This document shows, piece by piece, positions 12,558 through 24,975 of a stretch of DNA of 64,000 nt. The position numbers were made by a program, and so were the translations under genes. Location: positions 2,790,001 to 2,854,000 of the forward strand of contig JAKNDB010000109.1 in assembly GCA_024305405.1 (NCBI GenBank), read 5' to 3'. The first letter of the stretch is position 1. The number at the start of each line of letters is the position of its first letter. This stretch comes from Dirofilaria immitis (taxonomy: Eukaryota > Nematoda > Chromadorea > Rhabditida > Onchocercidae). Under the pieces are notes generated by a model. That model had not been told where the DNA came from and searched no databases. It worked only from the letters and a program-made list of their open reading frames with translations.

Positions 12558-12998
12558 AAAGAACAAAGAGGTGAACAGTAAGTAACAAACAGCACCACAC
12601 TGGGTCATATTCTAAAAACAGCACAAATCAACGATTCATTAGCGTGACTGCTGAAAAAGTTTTGTTGCATGCCAAGTTTAGCTAGTAGAAAATTCGTGAA
12701 AATCAGAAGTAGGAAGCATCAAATGAATGATCCAAACCTTCCTCCTGAATTTTGTCCAGTTTCAAATTCTGCATGACTAAATCATATGATTCTAGAAAAG
12801 AAATACTAGGCGTGCATTTAAACTTCTAGGAAGGAAAACCTCTGATTCACAACTAGTAACAGTCACCGTCATTGTTAACCTGATTAAAAATCGTACAACT
12901 GTAATTGAAAAATGTGATTGGAACATATATTAAAAACCAGAATATCAAAAAAAAGCTAAATTGCATCGTTTATGTCCTTAATTAGAACACAAGAGATG

Positions 12999-15900
12999 TT
13001 AGGCAACACTAGTATCGGACTTAAATGATGCTTGCAACGGAGTATTTTGGATGCCTTTCAGATGTTCTTCATTAACTTGTAAACGATGCTCCAAAACCGT
13101 ATTAAAAGTATCTGTCGCATTACCTTTCAAATTGGAAAGGAGAGGAGCAGTAGCTTTCAAAGCATCATTATCAACAGCAACAGCACCCGTGGTACTAATT
13201 TGCAAATGATGATGGCGATGATGTTCCACGGCGCTGCTTTCACGAAGTCGTTTAGCATCACGTTCTTCACTTCTTGTCTTCTTCGAATGTCGTACACGTC
13301 TACAACGAGCAGCCAGTTTACGTGTCACATCACGAAACACTTCCCAAAATTCATCCTCATTGGGGATTCGATGCATCATCACTTTACGACACACATCTGC
13401 AATAAGATAATCTTATAAAAGATTTTCATGCAATCATCAAGTAATTTGCCATCAACTACTGATAAGGAAATGACAAAGAAAATAATTTGTCTTAGACTTA
13501 ATTTTGTTGTAAATCTTCATCCTAAATTTTAAAACTTACAAGCAATATAGTGAATGCCTTCCTCAGGGAGATTTTTGTATGTTGAATGATTTGGACCGGC
13601 AACGGTCGTTTGTGCCATTAGCTTAGTACCAAATACCCGCTTTTCAGCCAACATTTTAGAAAGAAACGCCATCGCCTTACGCACATCATCATCACAGCGA
13701 CGATTTTGATGAAACTGATGAATAATCTGTTCTTCACTACAAGGTGTAAAACCTGAAAACGAGATAACATGAAAAATTCTCGTTCAGACCATTTTAGAAT
13801 AGAGAGAACAGAAGTGCTTTATTGACCTGGATCTGAAAGATAAGCTTGGGGCACCGGAATTTTGATGTCTGAAATGCTGCTTTGAGAAATGCCCTTTTGG
13901 CGTATGAACTTCACGTAATCATCTGATACAGGCTTCTGAAAAAAAAGTATAAACTTGATAAAGGCAAATAAATTCTTTAATAAATGGCAGTAATTCAAAG
14001 TCTTCGTATTTCTATGAAATCATCACAAAAATTTTTAAGCAGCATTAAAATACCTTTCGACAGGGTGAAGCAGTGGAGAGATGTTGTCGTTGCTGTCGCA
14101 CCAATGCATTTTGAGTACTGTGATTACTGCTTAGCATCTGCTGAACCAAATGCTGATGAGCTTGCTGATTTCGTCCAGCTAATGTTTCTAGATGAGCTGG
14201 TAGAGTGCAGCTTAGCTGAAGCAGTTCTTTCATAAGTCGCATTTACTTCTTTACAGCTAACTTGGGACTTCAGTACTATGATTCGATTGTCAAATACATT
14301 TGTTAGAACTATTTGTAAGAGAGCTCAGGATAAACCAATTAGGATGACAATTTTTAAGTTCCGTATTTAAATCGTGACAAAAAATAGGCTTTGTAAAATT
14401 CATGTGAATAAGAGAGGTCAATTAAAATAACATACTGTCTGATCAACGACATTCGCAGAATTTAAGTGAAGCTGAGCAGAATGATCCTGCTTAGACTGTT
14501 GTTCCTGCCGTGTTTGCTGTTGCATGTGATGCAACTGCGTTGATGATGATTGTCCCAGATGGCTCTGACCATTCACAACCAGCTGTTGTAACAATTGCTG
14601 TTGCAGAAGTAAAGGATTTAGCGATGATAGTGAATCTAATTTCGATGTGAACACATGTGCTGCATTCTGTAGTAAAATTAAACACTATCGATAGTGCACG
14701 AAACATAATTTTTCAAATGCAAGAAAAGTTATTTATCAAATTGTTAATCCTGATTACAATGCAGATGCAAGCAACATATAATTATAGAATGATTAGCTAA
14801 AATTTCAAAGTCTAGATACCTGTTAAGAGCGGTCTTCACCCTGGAATTGAGAAAACAAAAAACATATTTCCTCGATTACCAAATCATTTCCTGTGTATAC
14901 AGACACTAATATAAAAAAATCAAAACCCCAATTTAGGAACTCACATCTGTACTGCTAATAACACTTTTGGTTGCAGCTGAAACAGGTGTTGAACATATAT
15001 CGCTGCTGTTGTCAATGCCTACAGGATCGATTTGTGCATCACCTAAATTTTTCGATAAAACATCAAAACAGCCTATTTCATTTGAATAGCGACTCAAAAC
15101 AAGAAAACTGAAAATCAATATTTCACCAAAAAAAGTAACTAGATATAAGAAATGTTTTCAAAATAATAAAAGAGTTGTTTTATTATAAGGTACAAAGTTT
15201 GCTACCACAACATTTTTATTCGAAAAGTACATATTTCTATTCAGTTACCGCAACTTTTGTAAAACTTAATATCATAATACTAAGTAGACAGTAATAGCGT
15301 TTCCGAACAAACCAGTCTTACAGCAATATTAATCGAATACTGTTATAAATTTGTGAAGGTCTTCATTGTTCATTTTTAAGGATTACCGTTTGAGTCACAC
15401 TTTCGTTCAAGACCCGATGAAGTCCATCTTTTATCGGACCAAGCTGCAACTGTTCCTGTAGGTTCGGTGGCAAAATTGGACTCGTTTGTTGCAACAGTGA
15501 TGGAAACAGCCAAGGATTCCATTGTAACAATGGACTTGGTACTAAAATAGATAAATCCAATAGAAACAGAAGCGGCCTCAAAATGGAAGAGTACTGTCAA
15601 AAGATCAATCATGAACTATTTCCCTTATTAACATGTATGAGGTAAACGTTGAATAAGAAAACGAAGTTTTTCCGAAATTTTACGATGAACCGCATGATCA
15701 AACCTCAGAAAGATATAAGCCATACTTTTTTTTGGGAATTTTTGCTGCTGGAAACAGTCAATAATTTTGCAAAATCTAGAAAACAAACTGACAAGCAGGC
15801 AGTGGTCTCAAAGCAACAGGACATTCAGGAGTGACTGCATTCTTCCGAGGAGTTGATGAAGAGCTTGCCAAAGTAGTACCCGGTTCACTACCGGTTGCTG

Positions 15901-17084
15901 CACAAACCTGATTGATTAGAGCTTGCATATTTCTCTCGAAATGCTGTTTCATTTCTTGCACTTCTCTGAAAATGGAATATTCTTCTAATGGGCGAAAGTA
16001 TCTGAGGCTAAAAAATTTTGAGTTCCCAAGTATAGTTTACCACTTTACAACACAAAACAATTTCGACGCTTCAAAATGACGGAAAACTGATATAGAGCAG
16101 ATTACAAGCAACATGATTCTACATTTTTAGATGAAAACTTTGAAAACACTACAGAAGTACTGCTACTGATATGAGATTTTGGTAACTTCTTACTTTATGA
16201 AGACTGCATAATGGATTTTACTGAAACCTAGACGAAAAAAACAAAAAGAATCAGTAGAGGAGTAGTTTAGAAATTAGCAACGAGAACTATGGATTAAATC
16301 TACCAATATGGAAATTATGATTGCGTTTTGGGAATATTAACTACTAAGCAAGCAGTGATGATCGTATATCTCAAAAAAAAAAAAAAAAACATTGGGTTAA
16401 GAATAAAACACAGGAAATCGAAACTGGAGAAACTACGGGAACACCAATCTAGATGTTGATAGGATCATTTCAAATAAAACTGTAAATCGTCAAACGCATC
16501 CCGACTATACCAAACTTTGATAATTTCTATTTTTATACCTTATGATGTGTTAATAACAATTATATTTTAGATGACTAAAGATTTTTTTACACATGCATTG
16601 CAGTAGTAATAACTTCTTTGTCCGGTACATTAATGTTACTGGGAAAAGAAAAAACCTGTCTAGTGTTTTAAAATGTAAGCCAAATTATATTCAAACATGA
16701 AAGTAAGTTTAGTAGTGCAGGCTACACCAATCTATACAATAGTCCACAAACTGATGGTCATCATTGCGATCTGTGTGCATGTCTGTTATAACTGATCAGC
16801 AGGCCGAATAATCTAATCGTAATGAAACATAATTGAAGATCTTACTTTTTGATCTCCAAGCATCCTTGACAAATTGTTGTGGACGGATGAGTGCTTGCCA
16901 CTGTTGGCTGTGTTGCTCGATTATTTGATAAAACTGATGAAACAGTTGTTGGTCCCGCAAAATCAAGCGGCTGCTCTTCTTTCATCCGCCAATTTGACAA
17001 GCCTGCTTGTTCTAGCTGCAAACTATTTCTGTAAATATCAAAGAATTTAGATAAAATTTCAATGCATAACTCCGCTTGCTTCAA
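12999..17084 (-). CDS. lin-14: LIN-14 heterochronic transcription factor homologue
   Basis: Nuclear DNA-binding protein that sets early larval fates in nematodes. Exons seen, in transcript order: about 17040-16846, 15965-15793, 15541-15387, 14666-14436, 14215-14054, 13935-13827, 13752-13540 and 13396-12999. Phases agree at every join, giving about 545 codons, close to the 537-539 residues I recall for C. elegans LIN-14. The N-terminal part has a coiled-coil-like stretch (IKKEVQEMKQHFERNMQAL) and Leu/Gln/Pro-rich segments (LLLQQQLLQQL, NPWLFPSLLQQ). The last three exons encode a compact conserved domain (DDYVKFIRQKGIS, PQAYLSDPGFTP, VAGPNHSTYKNLPEEGIHYI, DEFWEVFRDVTRKLAARC) ending in a basic RRVRHSKK nuclear-localisation-like patch, followed by a low-complexity tail. 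The lin-4/let-7 sites downstream support the identity. The first exon and start codon are not fixed. I did not verify the family by alignment. Confidence 0.72.
14945..15118 (-). other. Possible alternative exon inside lin-14
   Basis: An open frame encodes an acidic/serine-rich segment (DVLSKNLGDAQIDPVGIDN) and ends at a GTGAGT donor at 14944-14939. It would join in phase to the exon starting at 14666. No acceptor gives the phase needed to join it to the exon ending at 15387, so it may be an alternative 5' exon, a differently spliced exon, or non-coding. C. elegans lin-14 also has alternative 5' ends. Confidence 0.3.
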
Positions 17085-17808
17085 TTAATTAATCACTGAT
17101 TGCGCTTGTCAGGAGAATCAACGCTTATTGATAAGATTTGGACATAAGTTGGAATATTTCTTTCAAAATATAATAAAAGAAAAAACATACACACACAAAC
17201 TGAAAACTATTATGAACACACTGACAATAACACAGTAAATCAATTAACCATTACTAGCTGCGAAAGATTAACATGACTCAAAAAAAAAATTCGAAATCCA
17301 AATATTATTTCATACTTGCTGTTCAATCCTATATAACTATGAAAAGAGAACGGTGCACGAGAATGAACGGATGAAACAATAATAAGATAGATTATAGATG
17401 CCCGAATTTGATGACCTTCTTGTGAACGCAAAGACGGTTCTAAATACATGGTCATATACAGTTGAGACAGCCAGCGGAGGTATTATTTTTGCTGGTCCTT
17501 TCTTCTCCTCGTCTATTTTGTGTCACCCTCTCGCTTTCGCGATGTCCTCGCCTGATGCTATGTGAGTGTTTTGTACTGTTATTTCGATAGTGTGATGAAT
17601 TGGCGTGAGCTTTAGTAACTTGTGTATATTACCATATCCACCTAATACATTACACATAAACCCACACGCAAATACATATCAGCAATAGTAAGCGAAGACG
17701 GTGTAAATATGATGATCGCGGCTAAAAGTTACGTCTGGGATAGCTTGTGCTTCATTTCGTTGCTTCTCTTCATTCGGGCTTGTCTATCGGTTATTTACCG
17801 ATTTTGTA

Positions 17809-17844
17809 TATGTTAATATATATATATATATATATATTAACATA
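17809..17844. repeat. 36-bp perfect palindrome around a TA core
   Basis: TATGTTAATA is followed by alternating TA and then TATTAACATA. The whole 36 bases equal their own reverse complement. It can form a cruciform. Confidence 0.85.
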
Positions 17845-17855
17845 CCTTCCTACAC

Positions 17856-17952
17856 ATTATATATGTATATATATACATGCATATATATACATATATATAT
17901 ATATATTAGATAGATAGATATAGATATACATATACATATACATATATGTATG
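17856..17952. repeat. TA / ATAC / GATA microsatellite
   Basis: A compound simple repeat of TA, TATATAC, GATA and ATACAT units directly follows the palindrome. Confidence 0.85.
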
Positions 17953-18058
17953 CCTACAAGTGTGTCAGTGTTTGTCAATCGCACACTTCGTATCGCATCA
18001 TCGTCATCAGAGTCATTACTTTTGCTTCTCTAAACCAACACTTGGAATAGCATCAGTA

Positions 18059-18090
18059 ATAGTACCACAAACAAAAATTTGTGGTACTAT
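18059..18090. repeat. Perfect 13-bp hairpin
   Basis: ATAGTACCACAAA and TTTGTGGTACTAT are perfect inverted copies separated by the six bases CAAAAA. This is too short for a typical pre-miRNA stem. It could be the end of a decayed mobile element or a chance hairpin. Confidence 0.75.
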
Positions 18091-21000
18091 ACCAATCCAG
18101 CCATCCCAATACTTGCCCATTTACCTGCCATCAGCAAAAATCTATTCTTGTTTTCAACTAACATCCAACAAAATGCACTTTAACAAACCGAATTTCCAGT
18201 TGTTTCTAATATCACTGTATGTGAAGACTGATTGTTGTGCGGGACCTATGAGTGATAAATTCATATCAATAGAAATAGGCATAAGACATGGGAAAGGACT
18301 CCTAAATCAACATGAAGAATTGAAGGAGAGGGCCTACTGAAGCAGTCATTATTGATTCCGATAGATTCCAATGAAATTTATGCAAACTCAGCCACAGTCT
18401 ATGACCGTTCTAGGTGTGATAGGCATAGGAAAACTAGAAAAAGGAGGAAATATATTATTCAATGAACAATATTAGTCATCCACCGTTCAATGTATTCATA
18501 ATATGCGTGGGCACTTTTCTATTACCTTAATTTTTCCGCTTCAATTCAGATTCAACCTATATTTGCGTTAGTATCTATCGGATAATACCACAACTACATC
18601 TTTCACTGCCAAATATTCAAAATTACACTACTACCAGAACTAGACTAAAAGCGCCCATACGAATTCAACCTGACAATCTAGAAATGTGAAGTCAGTACAT
18701 ATAAATATCTGCGGATGAGGAATTGCGGCCTTATTGTGGAAAATATTCTTATAGATGTGCTCAGATAGACATGACCTACTCAAGCATATTCTAAAAGTTT
18801 CGAAATCGAATTATGAGAAAGCAATGTGCATGTGTGTTCTCTATAGTACCGACAATGCATAACTTCATACGTACATACATGCACACAAACGCGCTGGGAG
18901 CAATTCGTCAAGGTCATCGAGCAATTTTCATGATTGCTCTCAGTAGATCTGCAAAATCTATGTTCCACTAATGCAAATAGTATATCTGAATTAGACATAG
19001 CATATTATGCACTAGAGACAAAAAAATTTAGCCAATACTGATAGATAAGAAAATAGAGAAAGTCTAAGTATCTGCAATTTTCATTATCTTTTAAAAACAG
19101 GATCTCATTTTCAGATCTTACGACTGCTTAAGTTTCCATAATGTAACGTATTATTTATGTTCGATGCTACCGCAGTCTACAATTTTTAAATAACTGGAGT
19201 AAATTTTATTTGGATACAATTCTTCCAGCAAAGAGGGACTGAAATATCATCTGCACAAAAGATGGAAAAAGTAAATAGCAATTTTTAATTCACGAAATTC
19301 AAGGAGAATAATTGCTGAAATATTATTCGATCAAATGGACGAATTTTGTGAAGACAATGAATGAATGCAACACTGAACTGTCATATATGTAAGCCTACCA
19401 AACTATTTTATACATAATCACTTATACACATCATCACAAATTCTATATAATCACGGTGCTTCTCACAGAGACCTGTGTTTGTGCTATTCTTTTCAGTTTC
19501 TCTTTCTTTCATACCCTCCTCCCTTTTCATAAAGTTGTTCAAACGAGATGTTTGTGTGAGTTTTGAGGAAACGGACAGGGACGCTGTAGAAGAGCGTCGT
19601 CACCCACCCACCTCAAACCAACTGAATGTTCCACCGCTCCACAATCGGGCGCATTCATTCCATTTCATTCAGGCATTCCTTCCCTAACTCTTACTTACTC
19701 ACACTGTTGCCCTCCTCGCCTTTCAAAAGCCGACTCGCTGCCCTTCAGGGTCCTTTTTACTTCTTCAAAACCATCGACTCTCCAAATCTCGTAGGGAGGT
19801 GTCCAACCCTTTCGCTTTTCCTCCAAAATAGCCAATACGATTTCTGATCAGCAGAAAGCTCGATAAGCACATGTCACACACGACATGGACACCTAGTGTA
19901 AACACTTATGCAATTTACAAACTGTAATCCAGAAATATTCAAACCAAATAACATCTTCACGCAACAGTGAAGAAAGCACATGTTGAATCCACAGCATCCA
20001 AAGTAAAACCAAACCTCCCAAAGAATACGATACTAACAATAAGAAGAAACTGACAAAACATCCAATCTCTGCATACACAAGAATATTTTGTTTTATTATA
20101 ATTCAGCTAAGAAGCATTTTTTTCTTCTCGATCAATAAATCCAAAACAAAAAATTTAAACAAAAATCATTGAAATCAGCAACTTATAAAAAGGAAAGCGA
20201 ATAACAAACACTAAATTCAGCTGCTGATGAGCCATAGTTTTCGAGTACTTATTTGTATTTCCCACACAATATGTTAGCCCACAGCGTTATCAAAATAAGA
20301 TCATGCGCCAAAGTAATATAAGAGGTACTTTATTAGCTCATTAAATATGTGCTAAAATTACATTTTCGATGCGTTTATGTGAACATAAACCATAATCGAA
20401 GTCCTGTAAAGTACTGAGTTACAATGACAACGTAGAAACTTATCATTTAGATGAAATATAAGGCGGCTAAAGCTCACAATTACGCTTTCTAATACCAAAT
20501 GATATTCATTGCACTTACATAACATCCAGGTATTACGTGAAAAGTTAAGAGAACACTGAATGAAACTGATACGAAGCGCATAGAGTTCAAATCTGGTAGC
20601 AATTTTTTCATCATTTCATAACGCTTCAGATACATGTATTTAGAAACTGATGTTCACGGAGGCAGAAAATCATATATGGATATTGCAAAATTCCACAGAA
20701 CATTAAGCAGACAAAAGAAAATTTACAAAAAAGACGACTTATTGGAGGTATCATATGACGCAATGAATGTGATCTTAACGACGACTAATCTTCCTGCAAT
20801 GTAGTCTCGGTGACAATAGCAAAAGAAATAAAAAGATCTGCGGGAAAAATTTTTACCTGTAAAAGTGCGGAGATTAGCTGCTGATGAGGAAATGTATTGT
20901 GAGTACCGCCGTGATTCCTCGGATCAATGATGATGAATGCGGAACACCCTGTACAGAAGGGTTGTTTGCTAATAGTGAATCGACTTTTTCAAGGTAAACT

Positions 21001-22624
21001 ATCGCCAGAATTAGATTAAAAAGGGACAGCAACGTAATATTCAGTACCACTCGCTGTGTATCCTTCGAATGATTAGGTAATGAATTAACAGAATTCGAAT
21101 ATCCTTCAAAGAAATTAAAAATAATAGAAATGAGGGAAAATTAGCATACCGCGCAAGACAGCATAATGCATCGCGCGGCATGCACATTGATGCGGCGGTT
21201 AAAGCTCGGTAAATAGCGCACTAATTGCATTTTGTTGCAAGTACTCATCGCTGCTTCTTGAATTGCGAACTTTTTCGGAATGGCAGTCGGTTGTAAGCCG
21301 TAAGAGGAAGGAAAGGGGAGGAAGGCAGGCGCTCTTTGTCTTTCTTTCTCTTCCTCTTTCTCTTTCTTTCTGTGTACGCATATACATATGTATGCGTATT
21401 ATGCGTATTGGTCGGTATGTGGGCTTGTGTACGGCACTATTTAGATTGGAGTGACAGGAAGACATGCATGCACGTACATATACGCTCGCGTTGAGAATAG
21501 CGCGATGATATCGTTGGCTGCCTGCTGCTGGTTGCTTATGTCAGATGCCTGCACAATAAACTGTCATCACACGCTCGATGGGAACGCTCAGCCTTATCCT
21601 TCTCTCTTTCTCTTTTCTATCCCTTCGGCCCGTCCTAACACTTTCATGCAAACTTGCAGCAGCATCCTGCAGCTGCAAGAGACATTCATTTCAAATTTAC
21701 CAATAATATATGTAATGCGGAGTCAATGACGAATTTACGTAATAGCTTGTTACATACCATCTGCACCACCGCAACTTTATTTTCTCCCCTCTCTATCCTT
21801 CCCTTTTTCTCCTTCTCTCTCTGAAAAGAAAATGAAATGCGGGAAAAGAGCTGGAGAAGGGTAGGATATGTTTGAAGGATAGTTTTTCAGCACTCATCGT
21901 GTCGCTGTTCCTTCCATTCAACACAGGACGTGAGAGATTATGATAGTGCGCCGCAGCAGCTCTCCTTCTCTTCCAATCATTCGGTGAATTGCTAGAGAAT
22001 GTAGAGAAAGCGACACATGATACATGCAAGCAGTGAGACTCTACCACTAGATTCGACATCATAGTGACGAGCAGTGCGGCCTGCTGTTTTGCTTTAGATG
22101 ATAAGATAGCGCATGAAAGGAGGAGGCCGCCAAGACGTCAAGGTGAATTTTGAACCAGTGATGAGAGTGTTAACTAGACCTATAAGCAGACAATCTCTCC
22201 TCCATCTTTCCTTTCTCTTTCGTACGGTGCGCAAAGAACAAGAGCATCCTCTTCTTCGTAAAAGCACTGATATGTGATAGAATGAAATATTCAGAATTTA
22301 TATAGTCGTTGGAAGGATAAAAAGAAAAGAAACGAAATCATGTGAAGCTTACAAGCAATTACCATTTATTCATTGCGATGCCATCAGTGAAATAGTATGG
22401 AAAAAGAAAGAGAGATATGATAGAAGAGAATGGGAGAGGAGTAGAGAAGTTTTTCTTGGAATGAATTACGATGTCGATGTAAACACTGCGATACTGCAGC
22501 AACACTCACTCAGCCGTTGGCAAGCAAGCCTGCCAATAATAGTAGTGCTGTGTTTATCCTAACAAGTAAACCGTGACACTACAAAGGGAGAATCTTCGTT
22601 GACTCTTTCATCCTCTCTCATCCT

Positions 22625-22897
22625 CTATTTTCTCCATTTCGCAGTGGGATCACAATTTTCAAAAACGTTGATGTCCTTGGTGACATTACAGTAGAAGTCG
22701 GTTTTGGTGCTCGTTATCAAAAAGGTTCGTGGCATAAGTTTGTGGAATTTGTCGGCTTCCGAAGTTTTAAGTTCTGCGAAGACATTCCGATCAAAATTGA
22801 AAGTCAGTATTCTAAACGGTTCATTCGTCCTGCTTCTAGTACCAAGAGAATTTGAACCATCAACAAAAAATGCATCCCTTTGCAGCATGTGAAGCAT
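22625..22897 (-). other. Unidentified ORF with coding-like composition
   Basis: A frame of about 90 codons contains a mixed hydrophilic sequence (NEPFRILTFNFDRNVF, SEADKFHKLMPRTFLI, NVTKDINVFENCDPTAKW). It lacks the low-complexity look of its neighbours. A shorter + strand ORF overlaps it. No family is recognised. It might be a 5' exon of lin-14, a separate gene, or non-coding. Confidence 0.25.
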
Positions 22898-24956
22898 ATG
22901 AAGTGAATTTGGTAGAAATCCAATATTATCCCAGAAGTTGTTTTACTGAACAAACAACGTAGCTTGCTTGCATACACATGCATAACACTAGGATAAAGAC
23001 AAGCAGACGGGAAATATCGCCTAAAACCAGTGGGAATGCAAATACCTACCCAAATGGATGAAGTTTACTCAAGCCGTTGCAATTCAAGCGTTGCGTGCTA
23101 CACAAATAATATACCCGCTGCGGGGACCAATTCAAAACTGCTCTGATTCTTACAGACCTGGAAGTAATTCTAAAAATCTACTTGAACATTATCTTACTTT
23201 TGCTATATAAGATAATTAATTTGGTTCATTTTTATGTGACTTATGGCAGCTCCTGTCTGTACTAGCCTGACATTTGTCATTTATAGAAAAGATGCAATTA
23301 TATTTGGCATAATTACGATGGAACACTTAGTACCAACACATCAGAAAAGTTATGCACAAATGAAAGGACATCACGGGGTAGAGGGTAAGTTGTGATACGG
23401 GAATGGTATAAGAAAACTGGTTCGTGCAATGCTCTCCATCTGTTCTCCTTTTGAAAGCCAAACCAGTGAACTTCGACGTAAATGGCATGAGAGCAATGTA
23501 GCACATTAAGTTTAACGTATCACTAACAATTCAATATCATCACCAATAACGAATTCATTCTAATATATTTGTTGCTTCCGTTGCTATCCTCATTGAACAC
23601 AACTGAAATAGAGGAATTTTCTGATTGGCACTCATTCCTTTTGCTGTGTACTTATATTGCAATAATTATAAGCGATAAGGAAGTTGTCTTATTCAACTAC
23701 TTTTCTCCACGATGAAAGAGATTGGGCAATAATTTCAACAATAAGCGTTCAAATGAGAGATATTCACCTATCAGTATGGCAATTCCTATGACAAACACAG
23801 TGAATGATATATTGATCGAAGTAATCACTTATCTTTTTTCCGATAAAAAGAATAAACGAGTCAAATCATCTCATCCACTGATCTGTTTGCACATTTAACT
23901 TTCATCGAACAATAGCGATGCCGATATTAAAGATATTATGATAAATTCACCCATAAAACTCAATTGAATAACGACGTTCGACGACAAATAAATGCGAAAA
24001 TTCAGTTTTAAACATTCAATATAATTACTGGTCTAAAAATGACTGAAGCTAATGTTTCCCATCATCCATTGCAATATAGAATAATTAATCATCACTGAAA
24101 ATAGAATTTCAATCTTTAAACAAATAGTATTTTCTAACTGTTCTAACTGTTAACAATTTTAAAATAATTATCTGCATCATTTTAAATTATTTTATGCAAT
24201 GTTATTTTTATGAGTGTCTAACATTAATCAAAGCATTTGAAAGCGACCTTCCCAACATTTATTCGTGGAGTTTGAAACCGCAAACACCAGAGGAAATGTC
24301 AGATTCTAGTCACTTTAAATTCATCTATAGTTAATCTCTTGATTTCAGAAATCGAAGAATGTACATTCACGAATACAGGGATTAGATGGATGGATTTTCA
24401 GAGCAACATTTTTACTTTTCCTGGTTGCATATATGTCCAACTACTGCTCATTTTCTCTATCACTTGGCTAATTCGGTATTCTAATGGCCACTGATAAGTA
24501 ACCTGGCCTCGTATAATGATGTATCCTTTTCTTTCATTTACCCCTGGAAAATTGGGTGAGTTTTTCTGCCTTCATCCATGCTTCATTGTAGAAAAGATAT
24601 ATACTTTTTTTTGTTTATGGCTCACACAAGTGAGCTGAATTCCTGGCTACAGGCAACTAAATCTGTCGCTGGTCTTCTTAAGACCGTTATTCAATTCACA
24701 GATTTTTACGAAGAATTGAGTAGGCTTTTCTGTGTCGCTAATGAGTACACTGGATTGCCTTCCGCAGATAACGACATATAGTTGTACAAATGAATACATG
24801 TGTAGCGACTTTTTCATAGTCTTGGATAATTAAATTTAATTAGGGCTTTGGATTTGGCCACAAAAAAAAGCAAGAGGATCTGGATCAGACGGTTGTTCTG
24901 TTGAAATTGAAGTCTTGACTGATGATATGTTAATACGAAGCCTTCATATATGAACA

Positions 24957-24975
24957 GATAGAGAGAGAGAGAGAG
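24957..24975. repeat. Short GA microsatellite
   Basis: About eight uninterrupted GA units occur after ACAGATA. Confidence 0.8.

Larger units (their letters stand above)
11180..12998 (-). promoter_or_regulatory. lin-14: Probable long 3' UTR of lin-14 with lin-4 and let-7 target elements
   Basis: This stretch follows the lin-14 stop codon on the - strand. Read on the + strand, which has the same sense as the miRNAs, it carries five CCTGAG hexamers plus one TCCCTGA between 11504 and 12557, and one TGAGGTAGT. These are the 5'-end sequences of lin-4 (UCCCUGAGA) and let-7 (UGAGGUAGU), so the mRNA would be complementary to both. In C. elegans the lin-14 3' UTR is about 1.6 kb and is the classic lin-4 target, with seven sites. 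Candidate AATAAA signals (TTTATT on the + strand) lie at about 12148 and 11966. The sites at 11504-11849 would then need a longer isoform, whose polyadenylation site I could not place. Confidence 0.7.
17100..22600. other. lin-14: Gene-poor region upstream of the placed lin-14 exons
   Basis: No coding exon can be supported. The stretch from about 19450 to 22600 is visibly richer in G+C and CpG, and in polypyrimidine/polypurine runs, than the neighbouring DNA. It could hold lin-14 promoters or 5' exons. ORFs here overlap on both strands and look like composition artefacts. Confidence 0.35.

Noticed and set aside
11326..12624. Several 65-95 codon - strand ORFs below the lin-14 stop
   Set aside because: They are Phe/Leu-rich, overlap in different frames and lie in the presumed 3' UTR. 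None has the phase or motifs of a further lin-14 exon.
13086..13418. 110-codon + strand ORF
   Set aside because: It is antisense to the last lin-14 exon, whose conserved sequence explains the open frame.
20585..20600. B-box-like GTTCAAATC, and GAATTTGAACC near 22848 on the other strand
   Set aside because: No A box, acceptor stem or cloverleaf could be formed around either, so no tRNA was called.
21199..21729. Overlapping ORFs on both strands with Arg/Glu-rich or Leu/Ser-rich runs
   Set aside because: They come from the CT/GA-rich tract. No splice context or domain was found.
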